DNA from: Siphonodentalium dalli
Taxonomy: Eukaryota > Mollusca > Scaphopoda > Gadilida > Siphonodentaliidae
DNA: 64,000 nt
Assembly: GCA_032622095.1 (NCBI GenBank)
Contig: CP136066.1
Coordinates: 107,219,319 to 107,283,318, forward strand
Reading direction: 5' to 3'
The notes under the pieces were generated by a model. It was not told where the DNA came from, did no database searches, and was given only the letters and a program-made list of their open reading frames with translations. A program made the translations under genes and the position numbers. Positions 25,481 to 37,100 of this stretch are shown piece by piece; the stretch's first letter is position 1, and every line of letters starts with the position of its first letter.

Positions 25481-26035
25481 AACAAGTCCATAAATATGTC
25501 TTTGAATCGCTTCGCACGCTGTCGCACACACGTCTATATTTGAGAGACACACATGTATTATAAGGCCCAAACGCTCGGAGACTATCTCAATATGATAGTT
25601 TCTTTTGAGCAGGGACTATAGTTGTAAAGTGTTGCATTACCTCTCCAAAAAATATGCTGTGATATTGGTCCTATTAGATGATTTTTTTTAATTGCTTGAC
25701 AAACCAAGACACCCTACATGGATAGAGGCTTACCCCATAAAAAAAAACATCACCAATAAACGTGCTCTTGTCGGAGGACTTCCCTCAAGGTGAGTATACA
25801 TTGCATGTGTGCCCTCTGGCTCATTTTCGAGATCGGCTGCGATTTCGGAAAAACTAACCACATGTTTAGGTCGCCCATCTATGTATACCCACATAGAAAT
25901 ACCCCTAATTCTTCCAACTAAGGGTCAGCTGCCCTTAGTGGACCACGCGCTTTGCGTGTTGCTGATTTTCGAAATTGATTGGAATTTCATCAGCATATAG
26001 AACGGTACACTGCCAAAAAGGATTTCCTTACTTTG
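25481..26035. other. Intergenic, no feature recognised
   Basis: No exon or repeat family recognised. A short inverted pair of AAGTCC words is not significant. Confidence 0.4.
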
Positions 26036-26430
26036 AGAAAAAAAAACTATAAAAAACAAGAAATATCATCTTGGGAGTATACCTAGAAAATTTTCTTTCA
26101 TAAAATTTTCTAATATTTAGAAAATTAATTTCGTAAAGAAATTATAATTATGAGAATATTTTTCTTACAATTTTCTAAGAAAGGATCCATTGGTTTTCTC
26201 ATGATTTCTTAATGGTAAGAAATAATTTCTTAAATCCTAGAAAGTCATGTTCTCATAATCTAGAAAAAGGTAAGAAATAATTTCTAATTACTAAGAAATT
26301 ATTTCTTGAAATCCTAGAAAGTCATTGTCTCAGTATCTAGAAAATGGTAAGAAATAAATGGTTAAATGTCAAGAAATTATATTCTCACAAGACTAGAAAA
26401 CTGGAAAGATATACATGTAGAAAATTATAT
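26036..26430. repeat. AT-rich quasi-tandem repeat of TAAGAAATTATTTCTTA-type palindromes
   Basis: GGTAAGAAATAATTTCTTA, ACTAAGAAATTATTTCTTG, CTAGAAAGTCAT and TAGAAAA words recur every 30-60 bases. Many are self-complementary around AGAAATNATTTCT. The array lies about 0.8 kb upstream of the receptor start codon. Confidence 0.65.
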
Positions 26431-27200
26431 ATGGGTGGGTGGATCGACTACCAACAAAATAACCTCGCCCTCAGCAAGAAGACAGACAAGTATGAAAAGC
26501 AAACAGGTGATAACTTGGCGTGTCTAACACAACCACAATGAGAGTTTATATCGCAATTCACATTAATTTCAGCTTAAAGGGACACAAGGCCTTCGAAGTG
26601 GGTTCATGCATGCAAATAACATAAAGTCTGTACATCAAGTGCATAAAAAATAAACTGACTTTGTTCTTAATTTTATTATTAATAACTCCCCAATACTGAG
26701 ATTTCGCTTGTCAAAGGCATTATTGTGTTAACTTTACTGTTACAGTGGATTTGCCGACAAAAGTCAAACAAGAAACCAACGTCTAATAAAAACTTGACGG
26801 TAAACATTGGAAAAGGTCAAAGAATTAAAAAATATTGCGAAAATCATATTAAGACTACAATATTTGAATTTACTATATGTAATGTAAACACGTTTAGCGA
26901 TGTTTGTTGATAAATCACTGTAACAGTTTTGCTTACATTACAATTGGTTAAATTTTCGATATTGGAGAACTATCACTAAGTCTTGTGAATATAAGAACAA
27001 AGTTTATCTAATTTTCAATGTACTTCTTAATGGTAATGTTTTTACAGACTTTTTATATTTTTTGCACATGCATTTTCCCACTGTACGTGTGCCCCTTTAA
27101 CAGAACGAGTATATAACATATTGTTTCATACGAGTCTCTTATCTGTTACAGGGTGTCAACTTCCGAAAACTCTCAAAGGATATGGGTTGAAACTGAAAGA
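26431..27200. other. Upstream region of the receptor gene
   Basis: No coding feature. A pyrimidine-rich tract followed by CTGTTACAG (27143-27151) could be the acceptor of a 5' UTR exon. Upstream of that, the sequence is AT-rich without a recognised repeat. Confidence 0.4.
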
Positions 27201-27202
27201 CC

Positions 27203-27212
27203 CTATATAGGG
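27203..27212 (+). promoter_or_regulatory. TATA-like box upstream of the receptor ATG
   Basis: CCCTATATAGGG is a palindromic TATA-like element 44 bases before the start codon, in an otherwise GC-richer stretch (GGACAGGCGGGGTTGGCGG). If a core promoter, the 5' UTR would be very short. If the 27151 acceptor is used, it is just 5' UTR sequence. Confidence 0.25.
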
Positions 27213-27246
27213 GACAGGCGGGGTTGGCGGGCGGTCATCATTTAAA

Positions 27247-28158
27247 ATGGTAGACACACCCATTTCTAATGTATTGGATATAACTCTTCTCGTTCTCGTA
27301 CTTCTTGGAATAATCTTGATCTCCTACTCCATATTATTCAAGCTCTGCAAAAAGTTTGTTATACCATCACTGTGGAAATATTCTCTCTACCTTCTGGATG
27401 TTTCATATCTGTTCCTTGATATAGGGCTGCTTATTTTCGTCACTTCCGGTTGGAGCGAAGAAGGAGTGACATGCCAATCATCAGGAGTCTTAATGCTTTT
27501 CGGAGTTCTACAGACGCCATGCGGATTGCTGATTTCGGAGGTTATCGTGACCTTTCTGCAGTCCCCTGGAAAGACTATGGAGACACCGAAGTATCTCAGG
27601 AAAATATTCTGCTATATCATACTACCAGTGACATTAATCACGTGTCTGTTATCTACTATACCAATGATTCCTACTCAATATTTTCTGAAAACAACCGACG
27701 ATTCTTCAGGATGCATATCTATATCACGTGATAATGCTTTCGAATTTGGAATTCTTCTGATCGTTCTTATATGGGCTGTGTTATTCGCGACTTCGTGCTT
27801 ATCTTTAGCAAGTGTTTTGAGACTTTGGAAAAGTTTCAATAATAGGATAAATTCGTCAAACGCTTCATCGAACACCCTTCAGATGAGGAATTCTAAACAT
27901 GGAAGGACTCTACAAATCGTGCTTATATCTGAGGAAATCGTATGGGTAGTAGCAATCTTGCTCAAGACACTCGCGCAATATTCAGATCTGATTTCAGGTT
28001 TTATGACTTCAACTGTGGCTCTTGTTTTAGCTGTGTCGATCCATTCGATACTGTCCTGCACCGAAAGCTTCCTGTTCTGTGATTCATGTTGTAGCATGGG
28101 AAATTCTAATTCCGAACCAGTCAGAAAGTTGAAGAAACTGGAGCTAATTAAGGTCGAG
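27247..28158 (+). CDS. Receptor exon 1: seven-transmembrane domain and kinase strand 1
   Basis: Encodes residues 1-304. The hydrophobic segments lie at about 11-33, 45-67, 79-105, 117-147, 166-193, 221-247 and 250-278. The extracellular N-terminus is only about ten residues, so any ligand would bind within the helices or loops. Inner loops carry FKLCKK, KYLRK and LRLWKSFNNR. Behind TM7, CDSCC offers palmitoylation sites. RKLKKLELIKVE, at the exon end, reads as the first kinase strand. The donor is GAG|GTGAGA at 28158/28159, phase 0. The pattern CQxxGxLxxFG in TM3 is loosely like cAMP-receptor-type GPCRs, but I would not assign a class. There are no DRY or NPxxY motifs. Confidence 0.88.
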
Positions 28159-31100
28159 GTGAGATATACACTGTTAATAAAATGGTACCAAACGAAGAAC
28201 CAATTAATAGTTGGTTATTAGGCGGCCGATTTGCAATGTGAGGTCTGAAAAACCAAATATGAGTAAATCGACACAGCTAGATTACTTTAATAAACCATAC
28301 AATATATACATAAAACAGAATTTCGGAGATCGTGAAAGAATACATAATTATATTGGCTACAGTTAAACGGACATGGCTCATTCGAACCCTAAAATTTATG
28401 TGTACGTAATTCGAGAAAAGGGGTCTCAAAACGTGCATATATATGCAAACTATTCCCGAGCTAATTCGTCGATATAGCGCTAAAAACGCGTTTTGTTCGG
28501 GGGTGGGGGTAGTAAAACATTTGCAGGAAGGTATGCCGGGGTGGTGGGAGGCCCGAGGGGCAAAAAACGCATTTTTTACACCCTCATGCAATTTTTATTA
28601 CTAAAGACCTTTTGTGCCCTTATATGACATTTGTAACAGTTTAAAACATATTATAAGAATTTATAACTGCAAAAACACCATAGTTATGTTACTGGGACCT
28701 CATATGGGCCTTAGTAGAGATGACATTGAGCTATATGGCATGTTGCATATGGGGCGGTGGGGTGAAAAAAATCCTTCCCGACAGTCTTCGGAAAGTAGAT
28801 TCGAGAAATGAAAACGGAAATAAATAAACTTGTCTTGATGTAACTAAAGCCAAGATCATTGTGTGCATGGAAAAAGAGCGAGCAACTGTCTCAAACATTA
28901 ATGTGACTATCAATGGCTAGAATATAAATGTCATCACACTGTTCATCAGTGCATCAAGCCAGTCAGTGAAATATTTGCATGTCTATCAATTCTGTTACTC
29001 TCACAACACCTAAAATATCCAAGTCTGGCATAGTGACTGTTTGTCATTTATTATAACAGAGGTTGCTCCAGTGGTCTAACAAAAGTGTTAAGGCATAATG
29101 CTAGATAATGGGCTGGTTGACAGACAAATCAGAAAATAGTTAGAAATTATGGAATTGTGTGTATCCTGTACAATGCCCTAAGTTTGCATATATAAGTAAA
29201 CTTGTCCTGATGTAACTAATGCCTAGATCATTGTGTGCATGTGAAAACAGCGAGCAACTGTCTCAAACATTAATGCGACTATCAATGGGTAGAATATATC
29301 TGTCATCAGTGCATCAAGCCAATCGGTGAATTTGCATGTCTTTCAACTCAGATGATCTCTCACAAGACCGAACGTATCCAAGTCTGGTATAGTGCCGTGA
29401 CTGCTTTTTCTCTCAGACCCCTGGACCGAGTTCAACCAAATTTGGTGTGGTGACTCGGGGTACCCTGTCGGATGTTCTAATGGAGTTAGTTTTTCAAAAA
29501 ATTTAATTAAAAAAAAAAAAAAAAATGGTTTTGTTAAATTGAGCAAGCAATTCAATCTTTAAAAAATATATATTAAAACAATATAAATGAAGGCTCTGTC
29601 TAAGATCAAAATGTTTGCGAAGTCCCACAAGGGGGGGGGGGGGGGCACAGGTATCTCCGATACTGAATATTATAGGCTCCCAAAGGGAGCCTAGCTGTTT
29701 CAGCTAGTTTAGTATAATACAAGTAAGTTGCTCCAGTAGAATAACATAAGTGGTATGGAATATGTTAGATAATGGGCTGGTTGACAGACTAGTCAGGAAA
29801 TAGTTAGAAATTATGAAATTTTGTGTATTCTGCACAATGACCTAGGTTTACAGATGATCAGCAATTTATAAAACAGGTTAAACTGTTATTTGAACTAATT
29901 GAGATAATCCCCAGTCATATGAGTGATATCAGTAGAGTTTTATGCGATTTTAGACCAATTTTAGTGAAATTTGGGGGGGGGGGGTGGGTGTAAAAAAATT
30001 GGGACTAAATTTTATTTTTTTTGCAGGTTTGGGGGTGGTAGGTCCCCGAAAATGCCAAATGCTAAAAAACGGCATACCTTCCTGCTAATTTTTTACTACC
30101 CCCCCCCGTTTTGTTTGTTATATTTTTGCGTAAATTTGATATCGTTTCGCTGTTCTGGTTAAATTTTTCTAATCAGCCGATGTTCCGAGCATAGAAATCG
30201 GATATATATATCCGATTTCTATGGTTCCGAGTGATGCCGGCAGCGCTCGTGTGTTTTCGGAAATAAGTGCATTCTCGATACCGCCATGTTTGTGACGTAA
30301 TATTTTCCAAGTTTCCCCAGCGTCTCTATCATTTTCGGTACGCGATAATGTGTTTCCGTCGGATCTTATTTGTCCATGCGATAATAATAACCTCTGTTGA
30401 CAACGATGTAACTATAGAACGGTTTTGCAGTTTGATACACAATGTCAACATGAATTTTAGTCATTTACATTGATCCTTGGAACACATTGATTTTTCTCAA
30501 ATATACTCTAATCGCAATTTTGTAGGCAATAATTTTCAGTTGAGTGTGTCGATGAACTGCAGTTAATTAAATTCCGTAGTTCTTTTTAAAGGTACTAAAT
30601 CCGATCAGACGGTCCCCATACCACCAAGATACAATAGCAACAACATTTCTTCAAGATACGCTTTATCAGAATCGATGTATTGCAAAAACATAATGCAAAT
30701 CACTGTCAACCATAGCATCAAATTTCCCAAAACTTGTTTATCAACATTTTGTTCAACAAAATATGGCCGTATTATCACTAAAGTATCACAAACATTTACC
30801 ACTTGACTTTAGAGTTATCCATCTTCATCCGCAATTTTGTCCGAGACCCTCCGTTTGACCACGTGTTTCTGGGCCACATGTTATTACACATCTCGAGAAG
30901 TAACAAACTTCAACAATCGATATCTGATCACTCTGAGCTCGAGCCAAATATTTTTTACCCCCGAAACCAAAGAAATAGTAATTTAGGAGCGTCTGATAGG
31001 ATTGAGTACCTATACCCAGGTGTTGAAAAATAAAAGATATCAAAAATCGATATCTGATAACTCTGAGCTTTGGTGGGTGGGGTCCTCGACTCAAGTCTAA

Positions 31101-34100
31101 TATTTTGGTAACCCCCGAAGCCAGAGAAACACTAATTTAGGACCGAAATGAAAATAGGGAAAATATGTTTCTACCTCTAATAAAAAGGAACGATATTGAA
31201 AACTGTCACTTCCCTGGTGACATATACTGGCATCCGTGTGGAGTTTAGAGTCTATATACAGACACAACCAGTATATACATATAGGTTGCTTGGAGCACTA
31301 AAAATCCAAGATGACCGCTTGCAGCTTTGTTTTTCCAAAATTGATGGCTCTCACCTAGAGGTCACCCTGAAGATACATATAAAGTTTGGTGATGTTCGAA
31401 TGAGGGATGTGGTCTGTAAGGTGTGCCAAAAGATTTAGGGTGCATTTACATTGCTATAGAAATGTATATAGATCTGTATGAAGTCACGTGTCGCGCATTA
31501 CTGTGATCACAACATGATTACCAATAGTGAACGCGCGCTGATCTGTACTCTGGTAATTGACAATTCACTGCGAGTCGTGTCAGTTTAGGCCAGACATAAA
31601 AATGTATCAACTATCAGCAGATAACAGCGATTTGGTATGTGCCGCATGTATTTAAAGTGTATCCTTATACCACTTGATAATGGTTCGAAGAAAGAATGAA
31701 AACCATGCAGTTACCCTACAACACCCTTTATTTGACCAAATGTAGTAAAATTTTCAACTGATGACAATTCCAATGACAATGTTAACCAATGTAGGACAAT
31801 ATTGTTTTCTTAAATTACATGCAGTTTGTATATATAGCTGTTAGACAATAAATATGATGATGATGACTGGCCACGGGGAGGGACCAGGACACAATCTTTC
31901 CAAGTGTTGGACATTTCCAACATTACATCCGCCCCTATGATAAGGTTGGAAAATTTCCAGCTAATTGGCCATTCCAGTCCAAAATTTTGATAAAAAGTAG
32001 GAAATTATGCAAATAGTGGTCCGAAAACAATACCCCCCCCCCCCAAATAAAATGTTTGAAAATCAAACTACAAGATCATTTTTAATCTATTGTTGGTTTG
32101 GAAATTACAACTAATGTTGTGTCAGGTATGAAATATCCAACCGTTGAACAAGTTGCCACGTCCCTATCCGTGTTCAATATTCGAAATACACGGGTTGAAA
32201 TGACAACGAAAACATTCGCCAAGCCCGAGTAACAATTAATCAAAACTGATTTGCCTGTCGCAATATATGGGCGTTGACCGTGACGTGTAGCGGTCACGAT
32301 TTGTGCTCACACGAACTAATACCGTTTTCTTTCTGTGTGCATTTCTATATCAACCCGTTTACACTGTCTGCGTGCAGATCTGTGTACATTTCTATAGCAA
32401 TGTAAATGCACCCTTAGTCATGCAAAGAGTAAAACACAAGTAACCATTTAGTGATATCACATACTAGTATTTGATTGTATGATATCATAAATTAATTTTA
32501 TGATATCAATAATTAGAATTGGTGATATCATATATTCATTTTGTGATATCAATAAATACCAGTTATTTTATTATATCAAATATTCTAATGTATTATATCA
32601 CTAATTCGTGCGCACGACAAACGTCCTTGGTAGCTGTGAGAAATCATTACATTTTTTGAGCTGATTTGATTTATTTATATAAATAATTCGAATTATTGAT
32701 ATCATAAAATGTTGGAGAATTAGCGAAATCATAAAATGAATTAAAAATATCACAAATTGGAATTAGCGATATCATAAATTTCGATATATGATATCACAAA
32801 ATAGTATGCATTTAGTATTATCAATAATTCGATTTTATGATATCATAAAATTATTTAATGATATCACGAAATCGCATGTGCAGCTATGCCATTTTATATT
32901 TATTTATATCACAAAATGAATTAGTGATATCACAAATTAAAATGTATGATATCACAAATTATCACAAAATCGATTATGTGATATATCTTGAGATAGTAAG
33001 CATTTAGTGATATCACAAATTCTATTATACGATATCATAAACTCAATTTGTGATATCACTTATTCGAATTTGTGATATCACAAAATATTTAATGATACCT
33101 TTGGATATCTATTGATATAATTTATTAGATTTTGGTATATAAAATTAATTATTGATATCACTAAATAAATAATAAGTAGAAGAACCGCGCCCCATACACA
33201 ACTATATTACATGCATCATTTCGTTCACATTTGTTCTAATTTGCAGAGCCAAGGTAGGATTCGCATGAGAGCGATGTGGGCCGATGATAAAAAGCAAATC
33301 ATGAAGGGGCTGATGAAGATATACGGTACCGATCACTCCAAATACTGGGCGCAGGAAATCGTCATCCTGGGAATGTTAAGGAGGGCCCACCACCCGAGTC
33401 TACTGAAATGTCAGTGGACACGAAGCAACAATCCATACTACGAAACAATGACGCTCATAACCGGCGAAATAATCACATATGATTCTCGGTGAGATATCAA
33501 CATATTTCATGAACATTGGGTCATATCTAAATGTACGTACTCAAAGAGTATTGCAGGTTAACTTCGCTCATATTGTGGATTGCAGCCATCCCACCACGGT
33601 CCAGGATAAAACCGTTACCATAGTTATGAATTTAATCCATGCACCGTATTTGACGTATTTCCTTTTAAAACTAGTCCATATTATGGGACCTATTTTGGAA
33701 TTTAATTGTTTCTCTGACCCGTAAATTAATCGGATTTTCAAATTTAGGAATCATTTTTACCAGTTTAATTTAAACTTGCAGAAAGCAGATTTTTATTTTT
33801 TGCACAAAATCGAATATTTATTAATATGCATGGATACAATTATTTCAGAATAATTTGCATGGAACTGACGAATGGCGGCACCATGAAGGACTTCCTGAGG
33901 AGGGTCCATCTGGCACTTCCAGAATCTTGCCAAAGAATAATCGTTCACGATGTGGCAGAAGGATTGTCCTATCTCCACAATCGGAACATATTACACAAAA
34001 ACATAACGTCTTCCTCCATATACCTCAAAGGATCAATCCAGGTAATGTAATAAGATCAATCCAGGTAATGTAATAAGATCAATCCAGGTAATGTAATAAG

Positions 34101-37100
34101 ATCAATCCAGGTAATGTAATAAGATGCCTAAATTCATTAAAAGTTTGCGGTTATTTGTTGAAATTGTGTAAACATGACTGCATCTCTGAAACGAATTGTA
34201 CATGTGTGAGCGTTAAAAGATTTAATTAACAAATATTCGCATTTTCTTTTCTTTTTTATTGGGTAATTTGTTTTTCAACGTTTTGCTAAATTTGTTTGTT
34301 TTTCCTTTGCTATTGTTGTTTTGTGTTAAACGTGTTTTTTCTCTATATGTTCGGCACTGATAATAGTTTGGCATCAACAAATCAGATTTAAAACTTTAAT
34401 GATGCTCTATTTCTTCCCGGCAGCACGTCCAACAACATCAATAACAACAACAAAATTTATATGAAAATCCTTTTCAATGCATGCTTCAATTATTATTAAC
34501 GAACTGGATAAGTGAAACAGCTGGAGCTGCATGCACGTACTTAAAGATGCATAATCCGTTTAAGCGTGCCTCAATTTCTATTTATTTGGATACGGGGGTA
34601 AAAAATATTTGATTCGGGTCGAGGAACCCACCTATCAAAGCTTAGCGTTATTAATGGCCCAATAAAAAGTCGACGAGCCGACGGTCTGGGACCAACTTGC
34701 GGATGAAGATGAATAACTCTAAAATCAAGAGACTTTGTGTTGATAACAAGGCCAAATTTCGTCGAACAACATGTTGATAAATAACACGTTTCGGGTAGTT
34801 TTATACTATAGTTGACAGTGGTTATTGTTTGGCAATTAATTAATCGATTCTGATAAGTGAAGCGGCATTTCTAAAATGTTTGTTGTTGTTGGAATCTGAT
34901 TATATGGGGACCATCGAATCGGATTTAGCAGAATTAATTCACTCAAACGTGGTTTAAAAGATAGATTTTAAATAATTTTTTTTTTTATAAAAATAGCCAC
35001 ATGTTCTGTCCCATTTCATATCGAATTATTGAAGAAAGTATTGTTTGCTATAGTGAACGAAGCTCCTTTGGACTGGTCTCTCTAAATAAATGTTTTTTAT
35101 TTCATAACCCCGGATCTTACAGAACGTTAGTGAAGGGTTAAGTTGGTCCAATACTCCCCGTTCTTTCGGAGTTTATTGACAGGCATGTTTTATTTCTAAA
35201 AGATATTCCGCGTCGACTAAGGAGTGCTTTCAACTGTATAGTTCACAGTCGATATACCACAAGAATGATTCTTTGTTGACCAACAATGGGCTATGCTGCG
35301 GGAATACTTGTTTTGTTCAATTAGAACAGGAACTTTTGTTGTGTGTCAAACAGTCAGTGAGTCAAAACGCAAAATTAAATGCATCAGAAAATCTGTTCAG
35401 AGCATATAAAGTTTCAATAAGTAGGCGGAATCATCCAAGTGGTAATCTAGATTTAAAGGTGTCATTTAGAAATTACTCACTGTATCGGTTGCACAAAGGA
35501 ACCAGTACACATTGTCGGTTAAGGGTCCATCTTGTGTTCCATGATTTATTTCAAACAAAGAACTTTCTTCATCTTTTTAATACTGGCTATAGTACAGAAA
35601 GACCAGTTATTGATTGCCCCCACCAAAGACAGGATCACAATTATGTCACGTTGCAATATTGTATGTGAATTACTTGTACCAAAATATCGCGTTTGCATAA
35701 CAGATATTATAGATATATCATTTTAAATCCATAGAGTTTTGATGTCTGCAATGTTATTGCATGGGTGAGTGGTCTGGAGAGAGCATACAGTTTTATGGTC
35801 ACTCAATATAAAACATGAAAGTAAGCTCGACACAACACGAAAGACGCAATATAATACCAGCATTTGTATTCAACCATTTGATATATTCTCTCACTGAATA
35901 CACTCCCATTGAATTACAATATAGCGACCGTTCGTCTGGAGATCAAAACACAGGAATTGATATATCTCTCGGCTTGCGAGTGACCTGATTGTTTAGTTAT
36001 AAGTGATCGATCGATTCACTGCCAGCTTTGATGTTGACATTTCATGTTTACACAAGTCAAGCTAGCATTAATAGTTCTGTTTAAAAAAGAAAGAAAGATA
36101 GAACATAAAAGCAATGTTAGCCATTGTTAAAATAAATAATATCCACTCATATGTACCTAGTCCTCAGTTTATTCTTATATTACACACAGTCTCTCCCAAG
36201 TACGGAAATTAGTCTTAAAACTAAAAGGACATAAATACATATAGACAAGGTTATAGAAATTATCCCAACAAGTGGCAGGAATAAATATAAATTACCAAAA
36301 CAAGATACTGTCCAGTATGGCGGCTAAGTTTGAATTATTCAGACGGCCTTTCTATCATCATATTTTAGAGAAACTTTTAGAAACTTGTGAATACTACTAT
36401 ACTATTTAAATAAAGAAAATTATTCTTGAATTTTATCACGTTTTTAAAAGCACCCAATTAGTTTTGTAAACCATTATCTTTGTTTGTCCAACAAATAATG
36501 TTAACCCACCACCGAAATTCACTAAATATGTCGCAATACGTTCTCGAATGTCGAGTGCAATATCAGCCATCCAACAAATGTTTACCTCATGTGTGAGTTT
36601 TGCATTGCAAATTTTGGGAAAGCAATTTTACTGGATTTTGGTGATTAGGGCAGAAGATATCCATGTTCTATTTGATGTTAACATAATCATTTCAAATGTT
36701 CAGCTAAATGTATACATCGGTAAGACGACAGTAGATTGTCCTATACACCTACGGGTATTACGACATATTTCATTAGAGTGTGAAAACTGAAATGGTCTAC
36801 TTGATTGTGAATTGACCCATTATGCCGCCCTTCTGCTGAATACAATCAGACGGCAGTGTGTATAGACATTCAACTACTGTTTCCATGGTAAATGTATAGA
36901 TATTCAACTACATACTTCAGGCATATATGGCAATATTCATTCAGAAATGAACCATAGGTGTCCAATCGGAAGTAACTCGGTCGCATCATATTATATATCT
37001 CGTTCCAGCATATGGTTTTGAGAGCCACTATCGGAGACTTCGAAGAAGCAGAAGTATTCGGACCACTGCAAAATGGCGACCTTTCAAAGACAATCAACAA

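Larger units (their letters stand above)
28159..33246 (+). other. Receptor intron 1 (5.1 kb)
   Basis: Starts GTGAGA, ends TTTGCAG. It holds a ~370-bp tandem duplication, a 34-bp palindrome, a rearranged element B, a Harbinger-like MITE and a GATATC-rich array, each listed separately. No extra exon with kinase or membrane features is seen, and the phase-0 junction gives a continuous strand 1-strand 2 of the kinase fold. 28200-28825 holds nothing recognised. Confidence 0.75.

Noticed and set aside
32440..33175. CRISPR-like array
   Set aside because: Regularly spaced palindromic words, but without constant repeats of 25-40 bp or unique spacers, and the genome is eukaryotic.
35273..35668. 131-residue frame in receptor intron 3 as an extra exon
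   Set aside because: No acceptor/donor pair keeps the phase, no kinase similarity, and exons 3 and 4 already join cleanly around it.
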